The notes: generated from the sequence alone by a model not told the origin. DNA of 64,000 bases from Pseudomonas sp. P5_109 (GCF_034009455.1 NZ_CP125380.1:909001-973000), one strand, 5' to 3'; shown: positions 27,399 through 37,796, counted from the first letter of the stretch. Made by a program: numbers and translations.

Positions 27399-28115
27399 TT
27401 AAGACGGGCGTAAGCCGCGTTCGAGCCAGAGGCGGCTGGCGAGTGTCACCAGGCCGTCGAGCAACAAGGCCAGCAACGCGGTGCACGCGGCACCGAGCAG
27501 CAATTGCGGCTGATTGTTCAGGGCAATGCCGGGGAATATCAGGCTGCCAAGGCTGTTGGCGCCAATAAGGAACGCCAGCGGAGCGGTCCCGACATTGATC
27601 GCCAACGCCACGCGCACGCCACCGATGATGATCGGCACTGCGTTGGGCAATTCGACTTTCCACAGCACCTGGCGCGGGGTCATGCCGATGCCGACGGCGG
27701 CTTCCTTGAGCGAGCCTTGAACGTTTTTCAGGCCTTCGTAGGTGTTGCGCACGATGGGCAGTAGCGAGGCGAGGAACAGGGCGAAGATGGCGGGGCCGCT
27801 GCCGATGCCGAGGATGCCGAGGGCGATGGCCAGGACGGCGAGGGGCGGGACGGTGTTGCCGATATTGAAGAACTGCATGAAGCGCTCGGCACGGCCGATC
27901 ATGTTCGGGCGGCTGAGGAGGATGCCGGCAGGAATGCCCACGACAAGGGCGGCCAGCATGGAAGCGAGGACGAGAATCAGATGAGCTTGCAGGTAAAACA
28001 ACAAATCGTCGCGGTAGTGTTCGATCGTGTTGATGCCGATCCAGTTGATCAGCAGGGCCAGAAGGGCGAATACCAGCGCGCCTCCTATCAGCCCTTTGCC
28101 ATAGTGGATAGCCAC
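27399..28115 (-). CDS. opuCD: Osmoprotectant ABC transporter, permease
   Basis: A 238-residue permease, first gene of the operon. About six membrane helices; EAA loop VQGSLKEAAVGIGMTPRQVLWKVELP. The ATG has GGAGT eight bases upstream. It pairs with the 217-residue permease. The promoter should lie in 28116-28222, but no clear hexamers are visible to me there. Confidence 0.88.
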   Translation of the reverse strand: MAIHYGKGLIGGALVFALLALLINWIGINTIEHYRDDLLFYLQAHLILVLASMLAALVVGIPAGILLSRPNMIGRAERFMQFFNIGNTVPPLAVLAIALGILGIGSGPAIFALFLASLLPIVRNTYEGLKNVQGSLKEAAVGIGMTPRQVLWKVELPNAVPIIIGGVRVALAINVGTAPLAFLIGANSLGSLIFPGIALNNQPQLLLGAACTALLALLLDGLVTLASRLWLERGLRPS

Positions 28116-28222
28116 AGGCGGACTCCTTTTTTCAGTCGGCGAACGCTTTTTCGTGTGGCAAGGCCATTCCTGGCTGCCGAAAAAGTGATCGCGATAAGCA
28201 GCTCATGCCGAGCGCGTTTCCC

Positions 28223-28322
28223 TGTAGGAGCGAGCTTGCTCGCGATGGTCGTCAACGATAACGCTGGGTACCTGAATGTACGCATTGTCTGGACGTTTTT
28301 CGCGAGCAGGCTCGCTCCTACA
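28223..28322. repeat. REP pair, TGTAGGAGCGAG type
   Basis: Inverted REP pair (tgtaggagcgagcttgctcg and a slightly diverged right arm cgagcaggctcgctccta). Upstream of the opuC operon and prfC, in a divergent gap. The rest of this gap (28323-28511) shows nothing recognisable apart from the -10-like TATAAT at 28512. Confidence 0.85.
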
Positions 28323-28511
28323 GGGGGTACGCACACGGCTTGTTGAGCCATGAGCACAGCCTCGTCAGGCCGAATTGCAGGTGTTTCAGGCCCCCGACGA
28401 GTGGTCGTAACGGGGGAGTGGACGTCTCCGTGCTTTAAAAGGTTCCCATCTGAAGCAGCATTTGGCCACCCCTAATGTGCTCAACGGTTCGGTTCTTCGA
28501 TCAACTTGGGC

Positions 28512-28517
28512 TATAAT
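28512..28517 (+). promoter_or_regulatory. -10 element of the prfC promoter
   Basis: A consensus TATAAT 44 bases before the prfC ATG. No good -35 is found at the right distance. Confidence 0.45.
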
Positions 28518-28555
28518 CTGCGCCCTTTTTTGAATCACCTGCCAGGCGATTTCCC

Positions 28556-30139
28556 ATGACCAAACAGGCCGCCGAAGTCGCGAAACGCCGCACTTTCGCC
28601 ATTATTTCCCACCCCGATGCCGGTAAGACCACCATCACCGAGAAGCTCTTGCTGATGGGCAAGGCGATTGCGGTAGCCGGTACGGTGAAATCTCGTAAGT
28701 CCGACCGCCATGCCACCTCCGACTGGATGGAAATGGAAAAGCAGCGTGGTATTTCCATTACCACGTCGGTCATGCAGTTCCCATATCGCGAGCACATGAT
28801 CAACCTGCTCGACACCCCGGGCCACGAAGACTTCTCCGAAGATACCTACCGCACCCTGACGGCGGTGGACTCGGCGTTGATGGTTCTCGACGGCGGTAAA
28901 GGTGTAGAGCCTCGGACCATCGCCCTGATGGACGTCTGCCGTCTGCGTGACACGCCGATCGTCAGCTTCATCAACAAACTCGACCGTGACATTCGCGACC
29001 CGATCGAACTGCTCGACGAAATCGAAGCCGTCCTCAAGATCAAGGCGGCGCCGATCACCTGGCCGATTGGTTGCTACCGTGATTTCAAGGGCGTGTATCA
29101 CCTCGCCGACGACTACATCATCGTGTACACCGCCGGTCACGGCCACGAGCGCACCGAAACCAAGATCATCGAGAAGCTCGATTCCGATGAAGCCCGCGCC
29201 CACCTGGGTGACGAGTACGAGCGTTTCATCGAACAGCTTGAGCTGGTGCAGGGCGCCTGCCACGAGTTCAACCAGCAGGAGTTCCTCGACGGCCAACTGA
29301 CCCCGGTGTTTTTCGGTACCGCACTGGGCAACTTCGGTGTCGACCACGTGCTCGACGCCGTGGTTGATTGGGCGCCGCGCCCGCTGGCACGCGTGGCCAA
29401 CGAGCGTACCGTGGAGCCGGTGGAAGAGAAGTTCTCGGGCTTCATCTTCAAGATCCAGGCGAACATGGACCCGAAACACCGCGACCGCATCGCCTTCATG
29501 CGTATCTGCTCCGGCAAGTACGAAAAAGGCATGAAAATGCGCCACGTGCGCACCGGCAAGGACGTGCGGATCGGCGACGCGCTGACCTTCTTCTCCTCCG
29601 AGCGTGAGCAACTGGAAGAGGCGTTTGCCGGCGACATCATCGGTCTGCACAACCACGGCACCATCCAGATCGGCGACACCTTCAGCGAAGGCGAAGTCCT
29701 GGGTTTCACCGGTATCCCGCACTTCGCCCCGGAACTGTTCCGCCGCGTACGCCTGAAAGATCCGCTGAAGTCCAAGCAACTGCGCCAGGGCCTGCAGCAG
29801 CTGGCCGAAGAAGGCGCGACCCAGGTGTTCTTCCCGGAGCGCAGCAACGACATCATCCTCGGCGCCGTCGGTGTGCTGCAGTTCGATGTGGTTGCCAGCC
29901 GTTTGAAAGAGGAATACAAGGTCGAATGCTCCTACGAGCCGATCACTGTTTACTCGGCACGCTGGATCGAATGCAGCGACAAGAAGAAGCTTGAGGAATT
30001 CTCCAACAAGGCCGTGGAAAACCTGGCACTGGACGGCGGCGGTCACCTGACCTACCTCGCGCCTACACGGGTTAACCTGGCACTGATGGAAGAGCGCTGG
30101 CCGGACGTGAAATTCCGTGCGACGCGAGAGCATCACTAA
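28556..30139 (+). CDS. prfC: Peptide chain release factor 3
   Basis: A 527-residue translational GTPase that recycles RF1/RF2 from the ribosome after peptide release. G domain motifs are complete: SHPDAGKTT (P-loop, about 18-26), the switch region [19 protein letters not shown] and NKLD. Domain II follows around 300-390 and the RF3 C-terminal domain after 390. Length matches the family. Monocistronic, with a -10 just upstream and a perfect intrinsic terminator after it. Confidence 0.98.
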   Translation: MTKQAAEVAKRRTFAIISHPDAGKTTITEKLLLMGKAIAVAGTVKSRKSDRHATSDWMEMEKQRGISITTSVMQFPYREHMINLLDTPGHEDFSEDTYRTLTAVDSALMVLDGGKGVEPRTIALMDVCRLRDTPIVSFINKLDRDIRDPIELLDEIEAVLKIKAAPITWPIGCYRDFKGVYHLADDYIIVYTAGHGHERTETKIIEKLDSDEARAHLGDEYERFIEQLELVQGACHEFNQQEFLDGQLTPVFFGTALGNFGVDHVLDAVVDWAPRPLARVANERTVEPVEEKFSGFIFKIQANMDPKHRDRIAFMRICSGKYEKGMKMRHVRTGKDVRIGDALTFFSSEREQLEEAFAGDIIGLHNHGTIQIGDTFSEGEVLGFTGIPHFAPELFRRVRLKDPLKSKQLRQGLQQLAEEGATQVFFPERSNDIILGAVGVLQFDVVASRLKEEYKVECSYEPITVYSARWIECSDKKKLEEFSNKAVENLALDGGGHLTYLAPTRVNLALMEERWPDVKFRATREHH

Positions 30140-30162
30140 GCGCTGAGTGGCGACACCCGAAA

Positions 30163-30191
30163 GCCCACTGTGAAAACAGTGGGCTTTTTTT
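30163..30191 (+). terminator. Rho-independent terminator of prfC
   Basis: Perfect 9-bp stem gcccactgt/acagtgggc with a GAAA loop and seven T residues, 24 bases after the prfC stop. Confidence 0.95.
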
Positions 30192-30345
30192 GTGGATTGA
30201 TTTTGCGCTGGAGACGATTGCGTAGGTCTTTTCCTGCGTATTTGTAGCTCGTCTCCGCTTTTGCCCTATGGGGAGATTTGCCCGCGACAAGGAAGTCGTT
30301 GGCGTTTAGTGTTCAAGGCACCTTTCGCAAACAGCGGCCATTTTG

Positions 30346-31581
30346 ATGATCAAGGGAATGACGCATCTACTGAGGCTGGACGGCTATTTCAGCGTTATGG
30401 CCTGGGTGCTCGCGGCGCTGCTGTTCATCAATCGACTGAGCAGCATGGTCAAGTTGTTCATGGCGTTGTACCTGCGTCAGGAGCTGGGGCTGGCCATTGA
30501 AACCGTTGGCTGGCTGTTGTCGGCGTATGGCGCCGGATTGCTGATCGGTTCGATGCTTGGCGGGTTGCTCAGCGACCATGTGCGCACGGCGCGACTGACC
30601 GCAGCGCTGTTCTTCATTTCAGTATGGGGGCTGATCCTGTTGGGGCTGGTTACGCAGGTGCCGCTGCTGGCCGGATTGCTGGTGCTCAGCGGGGCCGTCG
30701 ACGGGGCGATCCGTACGCTGCATCAACGGTTGATCATGGAGTATTGCGAGGTTGCGCAGCGTTCCCGGGCACAAGCCTTGAGCCGGGTAGCCCGGAACCT
30801 CGGAATGGCCGCTGCCGGGGTGGCGGGCGGCGTTTTGGCGCAGACCGATTTTCGCTGGGTGTTCTTCGCCAGCGCGGCCATGACCCTGCTGGCCTTGCTC
30901 TGGTTTGTCCGCACGACATGGCGCCGACCGGTGCTGATCCCGGACGAGAAACCTGACAGCGGCTCAGGCTCAAGCGTGCCCTATCGCGACAAACCATTCC
31001 TCTGGTTATTGGCGGCGACGGCCTTGCTCGGGATGGCATTCGACACGGTCTACAGCACGCTGGGTAACTATCTGCGTGATTACTATCGCCTGGGCACCGA
31101 AGCCATCGGCTGGCAGTTCGCATTGAACGCCGTATTGGTGGTGTCGTTACAGATTCCGTTGACACATTGGGGCGAACGCTGGGGTACGCGCCGCCAACTG
31201 GTGGCGGGCAGTCTGTTGCTGGCCTGTGGGCTCGGTATGTTGCCGTTGGGTTCCGGGCTGTTCTACGCCTGCCTGTCGACAGTGGTCTGGACATTGGGCG
31301 AGGCACTGTTCGTGCCGCCACTGAATATGCTGGTCATGCAGCACGCGCAAAGTGGAAAAAGCGGACAGTACTTTGGCGTGTTTTTTATGAGCTGGAGTGC
31401 GAGTGCGCTGTTGTCGCCGGTGCTTGGCGGTCAGTTGTACGGTCACTTTGGCGGGCACAGTGTGTGGCTGGTCAGTGCGGCGTTGGCGCTATTGTCCATA
31501 CCGCTGATTTATCAGGCCACCCGCTCTCGCGCTCCAGACCAAATTGAAGGACAACCCCGCCGAACTGTTTCGCTTAGCTGA
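30346..31581 (+). CDS. MFS transporter of unknown substrate
   Basis: About 411 residues with the twelve-helix pattern of a major-facilitator efflux pump. The start is uncertain: ATG 30346 and ATG 30358 are both possible and neither has a strong Shine-Dalgarno; a TTG at 30343 also exists. The loop between helices 2 and 3 has the motif-A-like GGLLSDHVRTARL. A charged loop (about 195-215) divides the two halves. No neighbours hint at substrate; it lies between prfC and a small exported protein. YdeD/MdtH-like drug exporters are the closest guess. Confidence 0.8.
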   Translation: MIKGMTHLLRLDGYFSVMAWVLAALLFINRLSSMVKLFMALYLRQELGLAIETVGWLLSAYGAGLLIGSMLGGLLSDHVRTARLTAALFFISVWGLILLGLVTQVPLLAGLLVLSGAVDGAIRTLHQRLIMEYCEVAQRSRAQALSRVARNLGMAAAGVAGGVLAQTDFRWVFFASAAMTLLALLWFVRTTWRRPVLIPDEKPDSGSGSSVPYRDKPFLWLLAATALLGMAFDTVYSTLGNYLRDYYRLGTEAIGWQFALNAVLVVSLQIPLTHWGERWGTRRQLVAGSLLLACGLGMLPLGSGLFYACLSTVVWTLGEALFVPPLNMLVMQHAQSGKSGQYFGVFFMSWSASALLSPVLGGQLYGHFGGHSVWLVSAALALLSIPLIYQATRSRAPDQIEGQPRRTVSLS

Positions 31582-31727
31582 TCCGGCTATTGGATTTATT
31601 CGAAACCAGTCTTTCTGCCGAAGGCATTTCTACTCGCTCATTAGCGTCCAATCTGGAGAACCCGGCTGATCGCAACTAGATTTGACTCAGCGCCAGACAG
31701 GCACTCTACGAAAGGAAGGAATCGGCT

Positions 31728-31985
31728 ATGAACAGGTTGTTTCGCGTTTTACTGTTGTTGAAGGTGTTGGTGATGCTTTCGCTCGGGACGTCGACGGCGT
31801 GGGCCGAGTGTATCGATCACGGGGAGCAGGCTTCGAGCGGGCAAGCGGGATACGCGGGGTTGATGCTCGCCAAATCCGAATCGGAACCGGGAGATCAGGG
31901 GCAGGGTGGGGCTGACAACGGCGATGATTCGACCACCGATGAGCCGGACTCCGATGATGAGGATGAGGGCGATAGCCAGACGTGA
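31728..31985 (+). CDS. Small exported acidic protein
   Basis: An 85-residue protein. AAGGAAGGAA lies about eight bases before the ATG. Signal peptide MNRLFRVLLLLKVLVMLSLG ending TSTAWA, cleaved before ECIDHG. The mature part has one cysteine, a short hydrophobic patch (AGYAGLMLA) and then a C-terminal tail almost entirely of Asp, Glu, Ser, Gly and Thr (from about residue 50). Such a tail would be disordered and may bind cations. No family recognised. An Asp/Glu-rich tail can arise by chance, but the signal peptide and ribosome site support a real gene. Confidence 0.6.
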   Translation: MNRLFRVLLLLKVLVMLSLGTSTAWAECIDHGEQASSGQAGYAGLMLAKSESEPGDQGQGGADNGDDSTTDEPDSDDEDEGDSQT

Positions 31986-31994
31986 GCCGCCGAT

Positions 31995-32046
31995 AAAACA
32001 AAACCCCCTCTACCAGACCGATGCGCAATCGAAGTAGAAGGGGTTG
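31995..32046 (-). terminator. Terminator of the dpp operon
   Basis: On the minus strand ccccttctac pairs with gtagaggggg, followed by TTTTGTTTT. It lies about 110 bases after the dppF stop, beyond a REP pair, and before the stop of the opposite small gene. Confidence 0.7.
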
Positions 32047-32064
32047 GGTTAACAACGCTTAACC

Positions 32065-32154
32065 TGTGGGAGCGGGCTTGCTCGCGAAGGCGATCTGTCA
32101 GTCGACATTGATGTTGACTGGAATGACGCTTTCGCGAGCAAGCCCGCTCCCACA
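32065..32154. repeat. REP pair, TGTGGGAGCGGG type
   Basis: Inverted REP pair three bases downstream of the dppF stop codon. Confidence 0.9.
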
Positions 32155-32157
32155 TTC

Positions 32158-33138
32158 TTACGCCGCGCCGTCGAGGAATTGCTCGGCGTGGTGGCATGCC
32201 ACCTGGCGGCTGTCGAGCAGGCGCAGGGCCGGTTCTTCAGTGCTGCAACGCTCGGTGGCGTATGGGCAGCGCTTGTGGAAGGCGCAGCCGGGTGGCGGGT
32301 TCAGCGGGTTGGGCAACTCGCCGACGATCTTGATTTTCGGTTTGTTCGGGTCCGGGTGAATGGTCGGCGTGGCCGACAACAGCGCCTGGGTGTAAGGGTG
32401 CAGAGGGCGTTCGTAGATGGCGTTCTTCGGGCCCATTTCCACCGGGCGACCGAGGTACATCACCATCACGTCATCGGCAACGTGTTGCACCACCGCCAGG
32501 TTGTGGGAGATGAACACGTAGGCGGTGTTGAACTCCTGCTGCAGGTCCATGAACAGGTTCAGCACCTGTGCCTGGATCGATACGTCCAGCGCCGAGGTCG
32601 GCTCATCCGCCACCAGTACTTTAGGCTGCAGCATCATCGCTCGGGCCAGGGCAATCCGCTGGCGTTGACCGCCAGAGAACATGTGCGGATAACGCTGGTA
32701 GTGCTCGGGCCGCAAGCCCACCTGCTTCATCATCGCCTGGACTTTCTCGCGACGTTGCGCGGCGCTCAGGTTGGTGTTGATCAGCAGCGGCTCAGCCAAC
32801 TGGTCGCCGACTTTTTGCCGTGGGTTCAACGACGCGTAGGGGCTCTGGAACACCATCTGCACGTCTTTGCGCAGTTGCTTGCGCTGGGCCTTGTCGGCAC
32901 CGGCGACTTCCTGGCCGGCGATTTTCAAGGAGCCGGAGGACGGTTCTTCGATCAGCGTCAGGGCCCGGGCCAGGGTGGATTTGCCGCAGCCCGATTCACC
33001 CACGACGGCGAGGGTCTTGCCGGCTTCCAGTTCGAACGACACACCGTTGAGCGCGCGTACGGTGGCGTGCCCCTTGAACATGCCACGGGACACTTCGTAG
33101 TGACGGGTCAGGTCGCGGGCGGTAAGAACGACGGCCAT
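32158..33138 (-). CDS. dppF: Dipeptide ABC transporter ATPase DppF
   Basis: A 326-residue cytoplasmic ATPase powering di/tripeptide import with DppD. Walker A GESGCGKST, signature MFSGGQRQRIALAR, Walker B VLVADEPTSALD, and the oligopeptide-ATPase C-terminal cysteine region (CAFHKRCPYATERC) that can hold a 4Fe-4S cluster. Last gene of the operon; its ATG overlaps the dppD stop by one base (TAATG). Confidence 0.95.
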   Translation of the reverse strand: MAVVLTARDLTRHYEVSRGMFKGHATVRALNGVSFELEAGKTLAVVGESGCGKSTLARALTLIEEPSSGSLKIAGQEVAGADKAQRKQLRKDVQMVFQSPYASLNPRQKVGDQLAEPLLINTNLSAAQRREKVQAMMKQVGLRPEHYQRYPHMFSGGQRQRIALARAMMLQPKVLVADEPTSALDVSIQAQVLNLFMDLQQEFNTAYVFISHNLAVVQHVADDVMVMYLGRPVEMGPKNAIYERPLHPYTQALLSATPTIHPDPNKPKIKIVGELPNPLNPPPGCAFHKRCPYATERCSTEEPALRLLDSRQVACHHAEQFLDGAA

Positions 33139-34106
33139 TACGCCACCTCCTGGTTCAGCGGGTAGAAGCAGCGAGCGAGGCTGTTGCTTTTCGGGTCAAG
33201 GGTCGGACGTTGTTGACGGCAGTTGTCTTTCACATACGGGCAGCGCGGCGATAGCAGGCAACCCTGCGGACGGTCGTAGCGACCGGGCACGATACCCGGC
33301 AGGGTCGACAGGCGCGCGGCACCCTGGCTGTGTTCCGGAATCGCCTTGAGCAGCGCTTCGCTGTACGGGTGCGCCGGAATGTCGAACAACTGTGGCACCT
33401 GACCGACTTCGACCGCTTGGCCGGCGTACATCACGCACACGCGCTGGGCGGTTTCGGCGACGACGGCGAGGTCGTGGGTGATCAGCACCAGGCCCATGTT
33501 CTGTTCTTTCTGCAACGCCAGCAGCAGGTCCATGATCTGTGCCTGGATGGTTACGTCGAGTGCCGTGGTCGGTTCGTCGGCGATCAGCAGTTTCGGTTCG
33601 CCGGCAATCGCCATGGCAATCGCGACACGCTGGCTCATGCCACCGGAGAGTTGATGCGGGTAGGCGTCCATGCGGCTGGCGGCGCCCGGGATCTCGACTT
33701 TCTCCAGCAGTTCGATGGCGCGCTTGCGCGCTTGTTTGCCGGACAATTTCAGGTGCAGGCGCAGCACTTCTTCGATCTGGAAACCGACGGTGTAGCTCGG
33801 GTTGAGTGCGGTCATCGGGTCCTGGAAGACCATCGACAGGTCTTTGCCGACGATCTGCCGACGCTGACGATTGCTCAACTTGAGCATGTCCTTGCCGTCG
33901 AAGCTGAGCGAGTCGGCGGTGACGATGCCGGGATGCTCGATCAGCCCCATCAGCGCCATCATGGTCACGGACTTGCCCGAACCCGACTCGCCAACGATGG
34001 CCAGTACTTCGCCCTTGTCGACTTTCAGGTCGAGGCCGTCGACTACTGGCGTGGCGTTCTTGTCGCCGAAGCGCACGTTGAGATTCTTGATTTCTAACAA
34101 TGACAT
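33138..34106 (-). CDS. dppD: Dipeptide ABC transporter ATPase DppD
   Basis: A 322-residue ATPase. The ATG at 34106 has GGAGAT before it; the longer open frame overlaps dppC and is rejected. Walker [10 protein letters not shown], signature [14 protein letters not shown], Walker [13 protein letters not shown], and the C-terminal [14 protein letters not shown] cysteine cluster. Works as a heterodimer with DppF. Ten bases after dppC. Confidence 0.95.
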   Translation of the reverse strand: MSLLEIKNLNVRFGDKNATPVVDGLDLKVDKGEVLAIVGESGSGKSVTMMALMGLIEHPGIVTADSLSFDGKDMLKLSNRQRRQIVGKDLSMVFQDPMTALNPSYTVGFQIEEVLRLHLKLSGKQARKRAIELLEKVEIPGAASRMDAYPHQLSGGMSQRVAIAMAIAGEPKLLIADEPTTALDVTIQAQIMDLLLALQKEQNMGLVLITHDLAVVAETAQRVCVMYAGQAVEVGQVPQLFDIPAHPYSEALLKAIPEHSQGAARLSTLPGIVPGRYDRPQGCLLSPRCPYVKDNCRQQRPTLDPKSNSLARCFYPLNQEVA

Positions 34107-34116
34107 GGGAATCTCC

Positions 34117-35034
34117 TCAGGCGGCGTTCTTGAGTTTCGGGTCCAGCGCGTCGCGCAGGCCGTCACCCATCAAGTTGATTGCCAGCACGCTGAGCAAAAT
34201 GGTCAAGCCAGGCAGGCTCACCACCCACCAGGCGCGTTCGATGTAGTCGCGGGCCGAGGCCAGCATGGTGCCCCACTCAGGGGTTGGCGGTTGTACGCCA
34301 AGGCCGAGGAAGCCCAGTGCGGCGGCATCGAGGATCGCCGAGGAGAAGCTCAGGGTGGCCTGAACGATCAGCGGCGCCATGCAGTTGGGCAGCACGGTGA
34401 CGAACATCAGGCGTGGCAGGCCGGCACCGGCCAGGCGCGCGGCGGTCACGTAGTCGCGGTTCAGTTCGCCCATCACCGCGGCGCGGGTCAGACGAACATA
34501 GGACGGCAACGAAACCACGGCGATGGCAATGATGGTGTTGATCAGGCCAGGGCCGAGGATGGCGACAATCGCCACGGCCAGCAGCAGCGACGGCAGGGCC
34601 AGCATGATGTCCATCAGACGCATGATGGTCGGGCCGAGCACCCGCGGGTAGAACCCGGCGAACAGGCCGAGGAGAATCCCCGGGATCAGCGACATCACCA
34701 CCGACGACAAACCGATCAGCAACGACAGGCGCGAACCATTGATCAGGCGCGACAGCAGGTCGCGGCCCAGTTCATCGGTGCCGAGCAGGAACTGCAATTG
34801 TCCACCTTCCAGCCAGGCCGGTGGGGTCAGCAGGAAGTCGCGGTACTGCTCGCTCGGGTCGTGAGGGGCGACCCACGGGGCGAAGATGGCGCAGAAAATC
34901 ACCAGCAGCATGAACATCAGGCCGGCGACGGCACCTTTGTTCTTGGCGAACGCTTGCCAGAATTCTTTGTACGGAGACGGGTACAGCAGGCTTTGATCGA
35001 CTGCTACCGATGGAATTGGAGTGGTCATGGTCAT
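34117..35034 (-). CDS. dppC: Dipeptide ABC transporter permease DppC
   Basis: About 305 residues, inner-membrane permease with six helices and the EAA-like loop ([24 protein letters not shown] region near residues 185-210). The start is taken as ATG 35034, five bases after the dppB stop; ATG 35028 (two codons later) is also possible, and an in-frame start at 35070 would overlap dppB. N-terminal cytoplasmic segment of about 30 residues before the first helix ([20 protein letters not shown]), as is usual for DppC/OppC. Confidence 0.93.
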   Translation of the reverse strand: MTMTTPIPSVAVDQSLLYPSPYKEFWQAFAKNKGAVAGLMFMLLVIFCAIFAPWVAPHDPSEQYRDFLLTPPAWLEGGQLQFLLGTDELGRDLLSRLINGSRLSLLIGLSSVVMSLIPGILLGLFAGFYPRVLGPTIMRLMDIMLALPSLLLAVAIVAILGPGLINTIIAIAVVSLPSYVRLTRAAVMGELNRDYVTAARLAGAGLPRLMFVTVLPNCMAPLIVQATLSFSSAILDAAALGFLGLGVQPPTPEWGTMLASARDYIERAWWVVSLPGLTILLSVLAINLMGDGLRDALDPKLKNAA

Positions 35035-35038
35035 GATC

Positions 35039-36049
35039 TCAGCGCTGATGACGGATGCGTGGGTTGGCAAAGCCGTAGAGGATGTCCACTACGAAGTTGA
35101 CCACAATCACCAGGCAGGCGATTAACAGGATGCCGTTTTGCACGACGGGATAGTCTCGGGCGCCAATGGCTTCGATCAGCCATTTGCCGATGCCGGGCCA
35201 GGAGAAGATGGTTTCGGTCAGGACCGCACCGGCCAGCAGGGTGCCGACTTGCAGGCCGACCACCGTCAGTACCGGAATCAAGGCGTTGCGCAGACCGTGC
35301 ACGAACACCACGCGCGACGGAGACAGGCCCTTGGCCTTGGCGGTGCGAATGTAGTCTTCGCGCAGCACTTCGAGCATCGAGGAGCGGGTCATCCGCGCGA
35401 TGACCGCCAGCGGGATGGTGCCCAGCACGATGGCCGGCAGGATCAGGTGATGCAGGGCATCGAAGAACGCACTGACGTCATCGGCCAGCAGCGTATCGAT
35501 CAGCATGAAGCCGGTGCGCGGTTCGATGTCGTAGAGCAGGTCGATCCGCCCGGACACCGGAGTCCAGCCCAGGCTCACCGAGAAGAACATGATCAGGATC
35601 AGGCCCCACCAGAAGATCGGCATCGAGTATCCCGCCAGGGAGATGCCCATCACCCCATGGTCGAACAGGGACCCTCGCTTGAGTGCCGCGATTACCCCGG
35701 CCAGAAGGCCGAGGACGCCGGCGAACAGCAGAGCGGCCATGGACAGTTCCAGGGTCGCGGGGAACAGGGAGGTGAATTCGGTCCAGACGCTTTCACGGGT
35801 GCGCAGGGACTCACCGAGATCGCCGTGGGCCAGTTTGCCGATGTAATCCAGGTACTGGGCATACAGGGGTTTGTTCAGACCTAGGCGTTCCATTGCCTGA
35901 GCGTGCATTTCGGGGTCGACTCTGCGTTCGCCCATCATGACTTCCACGGGGTCGCCAGGGATCATGCGAATCAACGCGAATGTCAGCAAGGTGATGCCGA
36001 AAAACGTGGGGATCAGTAACCCCAGTCGGCGGGCAATAAAACTAAACAT
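35039..36049 (-). CDS. dppB: Dipeptide ABC transporter permease DppB
   Basis: A 336-residue permease with the typical DppB N-terminal helix (RLGLLIPTFFGITLLTFALI), a periplasmic loop of about 70 residues and five more helices. EAA loop: DYIRTAKAKGLSPSRVVFVH. Length is normal. It begins 70 bases after dppA; a perfect hairpin lies in that gap. Forms the channel with DppC. Confidence 0.95.
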   Translation of the reverse strand: MFSFIARRLGLLIPTFFGITLLTFALIRMIPGDPVEVMMGERRVDPEMHAQAMERLGLNKPLYAQYLDYIGKLAHGDLGESLRTRESVWTEFTSLFPATLELSMAALLFAGVLGLLAGVIAALKRGSLFDHGVMGISLAGYSMPIFWWGLILIMFFSVSLGWTPVSGRIDLLYDIEPRTGFMLIDTLLADDVSAFFDALHHLILPAIVLGTIPLAVIARMTRSSMLEVLREDYIRTAKAKGLSPSRVVFVHGLRNALIPVLTVVGLQVGTLLAGAVLTETIFSWPGIGKWLIEAIGARDYPVVQNGILLIACLVIVVNFVVDILYGFANPRIRHQR

Positions 36050-36082
36050 CGTAAGGTGTACCTCATCAGCCGGTTAGGCGTG

Positions 36083-36111
36083 CCCGGCATTCCTGTGTCA
36101 GGAATGCCGGG
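36083..36111 (-). other. Perfect 13-bp hairpin between dppA and dppB
   Basis: CCCGGCATTCCTG (36083-36095), TGT, CAGGAATGCCGGG (36099-36111). In the dpp mRNA there is no T run behind it, so it is more likely a 3' stabiliser of the dppA part than a terminator. Confidence 0.65.
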
Positions 36112-36122
36112 AGTTTTCTTAT

Positions 36123-37718
36123 CTACTTCACCTGGGTGGTGGCGAAGTTATTCGTGGTGAGGGGACTAATGTGATAGCCCTCTACGTTGTTGCGCATTGC
36201 GGTAAACATTCTAGTGTGTGCCATGCTGATCCATGGCTGGTCCTGGTTAAAAATAACCTGAGCCTGCTCGTAGAGCGCTGCACGCTCGACTGGATCGGTT
36301 TTTTCCCGAGCCTGGTCGAGCAGCGCCTGGAACTTGTCATTGCACCAGCGGGCGTAGTTTTCTCCGTTCTTGGCCGCTTCACAACTGAGCATAGGCGTCA
36401 GGAAGTTATCCGGGTCGCCGTTATCGCCCGCCCATCCGGCGGAAACCATGTCGTGCTCGCCGTTTTTCGCGCGTTTGAGCATTTCGCCCCATTCCATTAC
36501 GCGGATGTCGATCTTGATTCCGACCTTGGCCAGGTCGGCTTGCATCATCTGCGCGCCGAGCATTGGGTTCGGGTTGGTCGGACCGCCACCGTTGCGGGTG
36601 AACAGGGTGAAGGTGGTGCCTTCCGGTACGCCGGCTTCCTTGAGCAGGGCGCGAGCCTTGTCCAGGTCATGGGCCGGGTTCTTCAGGTCGTGGTTGTAGC
36701 CCAGCAGGGTGTCCGGGTACGGGTTGACCGCAGCGGTTGCATTGCCCTTGCCGAACAACGCATTGACGTACGCCTCTTTGTCGAAGGCGATGTCGATGGC
36801 TTTGCGCACCCGCACATCACTCATGAACTTGTGCGTGGTGTTCATGGCGACGTAGGAAACGGTCATCGCGTTCAGTTCGTCGACCTTCAGGTTCGGGTCT
36901 TTCTTGATGCTCGGGATGTCATCCGGCTTCGGATACAGCGCGACCTGGCACTCGTTGGCCTTGAGCTTTTGCAGGCGCACGTTGTTGTCGGTGGCGATGG
37001 CCAGGATCAGCGAGTCGGCCGGTGGCTTGCCACGGAAGTAATCCGGGTTGGCCTTGAAGCGAACCTGGGCGTCCTTGTTGTAACGCTGGAAGACGAACGG
37101 ACCGGTGCCGACTGGCTTGTTGTTCAGGTCACCGGCCTTGTTGGCCTTGAGCAACTGATCGGCGTACTCGGCGGAGTAGATCGACGAGAAGGCCATGGCG
37201 ATGTCGGCCAGGAATGGCGCTTCGCGACGGGTCAGGGTGAACTTGACTGTGTTGTCGTCGACTTTCTCGACGCTTTTCAGCAGTTCCTTGAAGCCCATGC
37301 TTTCAAAGTACGGGAAACCCACGCTCGACAGTTTGTGCCATGGATGATTCGGGTCCAGCTGGCGCTGGAAGCTCCAGACCACGTCATCGGCATTCATGTC
37401 GCGGGTCGGCTTGAAGTATTCGGTGGTGTGGAACTTGACGCCTTTACGCAGATGGAAGGTGTAGCTCAGGCCGTCTTCGCTGATGTCCCAGGAATCAGCC
37501 AGCGCCGGAATCACCTCGGTGGTACCCGGTTTGAAGTCCGCCAGGCGATTGAAGATGGTTTCGGCCACGGCATCGGCGGTGACTGCAGTCGTGTACTGGA
37601 CCATGTCGAAGCCTTCGGGGCTGGCTTCGGTGCAAACCACCAGGGGCTTGGCCGAGACACCGACAGCGACACTGAGCAAAGCAGCCGCGATGGCCGCACG
37701 TAGGGGAAGCATTTTCAT
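36123..37718 (-). CDS. dppA: Dipeptide-binding protein DppA (nearest the permease genes)
   Basis: A 531-residue periplasmic SBP of the peptide/nickel family (SBP_bac_5). ATG at 37718 gives signal peptide MKMLPLRAAIAAALLSVAVG with cleavage after VSA. The mature protein starts KPLVVCTEASPEGFD. The family pattern HLRKGVKFHTTEYFKPTRDM and the ligand-cleft loop GWAGDNGDPDNFLTP are present. It ends with TTQVK. Located between the OprD porin and dppBCDF and corresponds by position to PA4502 (dppA4). Confidence 0.93.
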   Translation of the reverse strand: MKMLPLRAAIAAALLSVAVGVSAKPLVVCTEASPEGFDMVQYTTAVTADAVAETIFNRLADFKPGTTEVIPALADSWDISEDGLSYTFHLRKGVKFHTTEYFKPTRDMNADDVVWSFQRQLDPNHPWHKLSSVGFPYFESMGFKELLKSVEKVDDNTVKFTLTRREAPFLADIAMAFSSIYSAEYADQLLKANKAGDLNNKPVGTGPFVFQRYNKDAQVRFKANPDYFRGKPPADSLILAIATDNNVRLQKLKANECQVALYPKPDDIPSIKKDPNLKVDELNAMTVSYVAMNTTHKFMSDVRVRKAIDIAFDKEAYVNALFGKGNATAAVNPYPDTLLGYNHDLKNPAHDLDKARALLKEAGVPEGTTFTLFTRNGGGPTNPNPMLGAQMMQADLAKVGIKIDIRVMEWGEMLKRAKNGEHDMVSAGWAGDNGDPDNFLTPMLSCEAAKNGENYARWCNDKFQALLDQAREKTDPVERAALYEQAQVIFNQDQPWISMAHTRMFTAMRNNVEGYHISPLTTNNFATTQVK

Positions 37719-37747
37719 CAAGAACCCTCTGCAATCAGTTAAAGGAC

Positions 37748-37789
37748 AAAAGCCGAACGGCCGATTCATCGCGGAACCCGCCGTTCGGC
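37748..37789 (-). terminator. Terminator-like hairpin between the porin and dppA genes
   Basis: On the minus strand GCCGAACGGC pairs with GCCGTTCGGC over an 18-base loop and is followed by TTTTG. It starts eight bases after the porin stop, 30 bases before the dppA ATG. Confidence 0.6.
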
Positions 37790-37796
37790 AGCGGCA

